In this document: one piece after another, positions 59,237 through 64,000 of the stretch
How positions within the stretch are numbered: the first letter of the stretch is position 1
Layout of the letters: each line of letters starts with the position of its first letter
DNA from: Cryptomeria japonica
Lineage: Eukaryota; Streptophyta; Pinopsida; Cupressales; Cupressaceae
DNA length: 64,000 nucleotides
Assembly: GCF_030272615.1 (NCBI RefSeq)
Contig: NC_081411.1
Location: 154,714,971-154,778,970, forward strand
Direction: 5' to 3'
Translations under genes and position numbers: made by a program
The notes under the pieces: generated by a model
What the model saw: only the letters and a program-made list of their open reading frames with translations
The model's database searches: none
Told to the model about the DNA's origin: nothing

Positions 59237-60425
59237 CATATGGTGTCCTAAGGGGTCATATGGTGTCCTACGATCCCTCAGGACACCATATGACCCCTTA
59301 GGATACATATGGTATTGTTATGCATCGTATTGTATCCTAAGGGGTCATATGGTCTTCTATGACCCCTTAGGACACCATATGAACCCTTAGGTGTCGTTAG
59401 GGGTTATATTGTGTCCTAAGGGGTAATATGGTGTCCTATGACCCCTTAGGACACCATATGACCCCTTAGAACATCATATGGTGTTTCTATGTGTCGTATG
59501 GTGTCCTAAGGGGTCATATGGGGTCCTATGATACCTTAGGATACCATATGATCCCTTAGGACACTACGTGGTGTCATTAGAGGTCGTATGGTATCCTAAA
59601 GGGTCATATGGTGTCCTACGACCCCTTAGAACACCATATGATCCCTTAGGACTCCATATGGTGTCTTTATGGGTCGTATGATGTCCTAAGGGGTCATATG
59701 GTGTCTTATGGCCCCTTAGGTGTTGTCAGGGGTCATATTGTTTCCTAAGAGGTCATATGGTGTCCTATGACCCCTTAGGACACCATACAACCATAACAAC
59801 ACCATATGGTGTCCTAAGGGGTCATAAGATGCCATATGACCCCTTAGGACACCATATGACCCATAACAACACCATATAGTGTCATAAGGGGTCATATGGT
59901 GTTCTATGACCCCTTAGGACACTATTTGGTGTCGTTATAGGTCCTATGGTGTGCTAAGGGATCATATGGTGTCCTATGACCCCTTAGGTATCGTTAGGGG
60001 TCATATTGTGTCCTAAGGGTCATATGGTGTCCTATGACCCATTTGGACACCATATGACCCTTTAGTACACCATATGGTGTCAAACCTATGACCCCTAGGA
60101 GACCATATGACCCCTTAGGACATCATATGGTGTTGTTGGGGGCCTTATGGTTTCTTAAGAGGTCATATGATCTCCTACAAACCCTTAGGACACCATATGA
60201 CCCCTTAGGACTCCATATGGTGTTTTTATGGGTCGTATGATGTCCTAAGAGGTCATATGGTGTTCTATGACCCCTTAGGACATCATTTGGTGTCTTTATG
60301 GGTCGTATGGTGTGATAAGAGGTCATATGGTTTCCTATGACCCCTTTTTTGTCGTTATGGGTCATATGGCATCCTATGACCCCTTAGGACACATGCATAG
60401 ATCCCTAGGGTACCATATGACCCTA
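59237..60425. repeat. Array of alternately inverted 20-bp palindromic units, about 1.2 kb
   Basis: The unit CCATATGACCCCTTAGGACA and its reverse complement TGTCCTAAGGGGTCATATGG alternate in runs, about 59 units in all. Each unit contains the self-complementary CATATG, and a CCTTAGG half that becomes CCTAAGG on the other strand. Neighbouring opposite units form hairpins, such as GGTCATATGGTGTCCTA near 59254 facing its complement near 59279. No coding capacity. Confidence 0.9.
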
Positions 60426-61220
<795 letters not shown>

Positions 61221-61506
61221 TAATGCTAATACGAGCATGCTGATTACTGAAATTTGATTGTCTGAAATTTATAAGAATACTCGAAAAACTAGAATCTGCA
61301 TTATAACTCTTAGAGATCTTGAACCACTCTCAAACATCCTGACAATACATACATAAAATATAAATTTTTGTATAAGAAAGATAAAAGATAGAGAAATGCC
61401 ATTTATACTTAAATGTTATATTTTATATATATATCCTGCCAAAAAATCTAATGTAATGTTAAATGAATTGCATACAAGTCCATATTACTAATTTAAATTT
61501 TATTGA

Positions 61507-61715
61507 CAGACAAACGCGTACGTGGTTTACAAACTAAAGCCGCATACGGGGTTTTAGTTTCTAAACTGCATACGGGTTTTTAGTTTCTAAATCGTGTATG
61601 CGGCTAGTATACTTTACACCCTGTATGTGGTTAGTATACTTTAAACCCCGTATGCGGTTTTGCTTCGGTTAGGCTTAGCAAAATGAGCCTAAACGCATAC
61701 GGGGTTTTTTAAATT
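61507..61715 (-). repeat. Subterminal CGCATACGGGG-type repeats, right arm
   Basis: About seven units such as GCCGCATACGGGGTTTTAG and CCCCGTATGCGGTTTTG, in both orientations, spaced about 28 bases apart. Confidence 0.8.
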
Positions 61716-61805
61716 TGAAATACCCCATGCACGTTTTGTGTTTTTTCATGTTTTTTTTGGGATGTGTCTACTTTTTTGCACACCATCTTGGTACACACAC
61801 CCACA

Positions 61806-61812
61806 TGTACCA
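61806..61812. repeat. Target-site duplication of the foldback element, right copy
   Basis: TGTACCA, matching 56396-56402. Confidence 0.75.
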
Positions 61813-62800
61813 TATACTTTCACTATCCTTTTTCTTGTCTTCAAGAGGATCGTACAATTTTAGTGACTTCTTCATCCTATGCAAATAAAATTTATCATTA
61901 TCTTAGCATGCTCATGGAGAACCCATAACTTTATTTTCTTTATTCTCTACAACATTAAAATCTCCCCCAATAATTCAATAGATTCTAGGAAGCTTAGATG
62001 CAAGCTATGTCCATACTTTAATTCCCTCCTTATAGTCATTAGGAGCATAAATGTGACAAATCCCAAACTTAACATTATTTCTTTCAAAGTTAATCGATAA
62101 AGCATCTATTACAAGGACAATTTCTCGATTTAATAATATGTTTGGGTCAATTTTGACTAACAAGAACAACAATACCACTATTCTCTTTATTGTAATTAAT
62201 GTGAAAAAAAATAGAGTTTGTCCATAACAAATTAGAAGCCCAGTACTTGTACCTCTTGAATCAACTATATATATATATATATATAATTCCTTCTTATTAT
62301 TACAAAGAGCCCTAAGAAAAAACTTTTTATTAGGGGATTCAAGTCCCTTGATTTTCTAACTCAAATAATTAAAGTTCATTTAAGGAGGAGGGTTAACAAA
62401 ATTTTGTTTTTTATAAAGTTTGTGAAAACATTTAGGGATACTCTCTCCTTTTGCTTTCTTCCTAGGATTTTGAGAACCATCACTTCTACACAACTTCTTT
62501 CTTTTCTTCTTGTCTCTAATTTGTTCCTTCAATTTATCAACAAGATAAAGAGGACAATTTCATGGGAATTTCTTTTATGAGTGAAGGGACAACGTTTTCA
62601 AGATTCTTTATAGGAGAGTTGTCGCTATTTTTGGACAGCCTTTCCACTTTATCAACAAAGTTAAATTGCTTATTCACATCAATATTTCCATTATCATTTT
62701 CATTTGATTCCACTTTATTTTAGTTGAGATTATTTTCTGTTATGGGAGGATTTTCATTATGTGAGACAAACATCTTGTTATTAAAAGATGCTACTAGAAT

Positions 62801-64000
62801 TTTGGGGTTTTTTTATTTTAATTTTTTTTGAGCATTCCTTTTTTTAATGTTCATGAATTTTACGTAAAAAATCAATAATTCAGGCCACCGAGACATTCCT
62901 CTTCACATTTGAAAAGCTCATCATTAAGAAAGAATTCAATGGTTTCTATTTGAACCAATTTAATAAAAATGTGTATACAAAATTGACAAAAGAAAAAATG
63001 TTTATAATAATAATTTCTTTTTAATATGCAAATAAAATGAAGGGAATAAATTACATATTAAATATGAATCTAATCTAAATTAAATAAAGAATATGAAGAC
63101 ACAATGTTTTGGAAATTCTTTTAATTCCTTCAAAATTATAACACAAAGTATCTGTTTCATTTTTTATTTAGTTGAATTTGCATGAGAAAAATGAAGGAAT
63201 GATTACTAGGAAAATTTATTGAAAATCTATAATCAATAGAGAGTAACATGGTGCACTTGTTCCAATAATGGTGATATCAAATCAGATGATCAGATGATGG
63301 CGAGTCAAATGTTTTTCTCTTTGATGAAGATATTTTTGGCAAATGAATGTATTAAGGAGGAGGAAATTATTTTTTTACGCTAATAAACTTACTAACTTAT
63401 TGAAAACAAATGCTCAAACCCTAGAAATGGGTGTTATTTCACGTGTTGGTAAATTTGACTGGCACAATGTATAAGATGACAATTTTAACATTGTTATTTT
63501 TTGAGGAGGATATTTGGGGAAGAAAATTGATTGAAGAGGAGAACAAATTTCTCCTTGATAAACTCTTTGAGGCACCTTTCAAGGTACAAGGGCATTAGGT
63601 CGCTAGGAAGTGTATGGTGAAGGTATAAGATGGAGATTTATTTTTGTGATTGGAAATAGGATTTCTAATCTCTTGATGGTCATTTTGTCTATGAATAATA
63701 ATGTTGATTATTTGGTGCTCATGTCTTCTTCTCAAGAAGTGACGAGGTTCACTAAATCAAAATTTGGTGTTGATTTTAATTAGTCTAAGTTTGTTGAGAA
63801 GGGTGTTAGTGTGGTTGTTGTTTCTTTATCTCTTCTTGTTATTTCTAATACAACCCCTAGGGTTTTAGAGGAGTTCTCTATGAGATAGAGGCTTGTGTGT
63901 TGATAGATACTAGTACTCCAAGCTTGCAAATAGGTTTTACCTATAATGTGACTATTGGGAGTTATGGTAAGAGTAAATTCCCTAGGGTCTATTGAGGTTA
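62801..64000. other. AT-rich end of the window without recognised gene
   Basis: No supported gene on either strand. It may include the 5' part of the LINE (62801 onwards), but I see no endonuclease or zinc-knuckle motif there. Confidence 0.35.

Noticed and set aside
58376-59308. 310-codon Ser/Leu/Pro-rich frame on the minus strand and similar frames at 58779-59108, 60355-61008 and 60861-61238
   Set aside because: Pure reading of CT/GA repeats. Any microsatellite of this kind gives long frames.
59237-60425. Possible CRISPR-like array because of regular short repeats
   Set aside because: Units alternate in orientation, there are no unique spacers, and the context is a plant transposon. Not CRISPR.

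Overview
This is nuclear DNA of a plant with a large, transposon-filled genome. The evidence is an intron-rich serine carboxypeptidase-like gene with plant-type splice sites, MULE-type transposases with SWIM zinc fingers, an L1-like LINE, a PPR-type fragment, long AT-rich intergenic stretches and several layers of decayed repeats. A gymnosperm (conifer-like) source is my inference from the single host gene in 64 kb and the age of the repeats. Nothing here proves the species.

Layout. (1) 538-10611 is a complete MULE-type DNA transposon. It has about 165-bp GC-rich terminal inverted repeats and a perfect 9-bp target-site duplication. It carries an apparently intact 15-exon transposase gene and a captured PPR fragment. 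(2) 11164-13804 (minus) is an intact 10-exon serine carboxypeptidase-like gene, the only convincing host gene. (3) 15.3-35.5 kb is a mosaic. Forward and inverted copies of a repeat rich in ATCGG/CCGAT surround one small open gene (20190-20903, with an AT-hook-like motif) and two decayed copies of the same unrecognised protein family of about 1,000 residues (22050-24986 and 30117-33564, both minus). (4) 35.9-38.8 kb is a decayed relative of the first MULE transposase. (5) 40.1-41.9 kb holds short inverted-repeat elements, a tandem array grown from their core, and a duplicated segment. (6) 42.2-47.8 kb (minus) is a decayed multi-exon gene, probably from a transposon, with several internal protein repeats, including a 54-bp array. 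(7) 48.2-52.2 kb holds more short inverted-repeat ends and TA and CA microsatellites. (8) 52.6-62.8 kb (minus) is a decayed LINE split by a 5.4-kb foldback-type element (56403-61805). The core of that element is a 1.2-kb array of alternately inverted 20-bp palindromic units between long GA tracts. (9) The last 1.2 kb shows nothing I can identify.

How it works together. The two MULE transposases share domain order and a C-terminal domain, so they are an intact and a dead member of one lineage. The intact one has grown extra C-terminal exons. The short inverted-repeat family (ends like GTCTATTCTGGCTCCAAAA) recurs at least ten times between 15 and 52 kb and lies next to the ATCGG repeats. Together they may be the termini of an older transposon group, with the unrecognised protein family as its possible cargo. 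The best candidates for undescribed biology are the intact MULE with its amplified exons, the unrecognised protein family between inverted ATCGG repeats, and the foldback element with its palindromic core.
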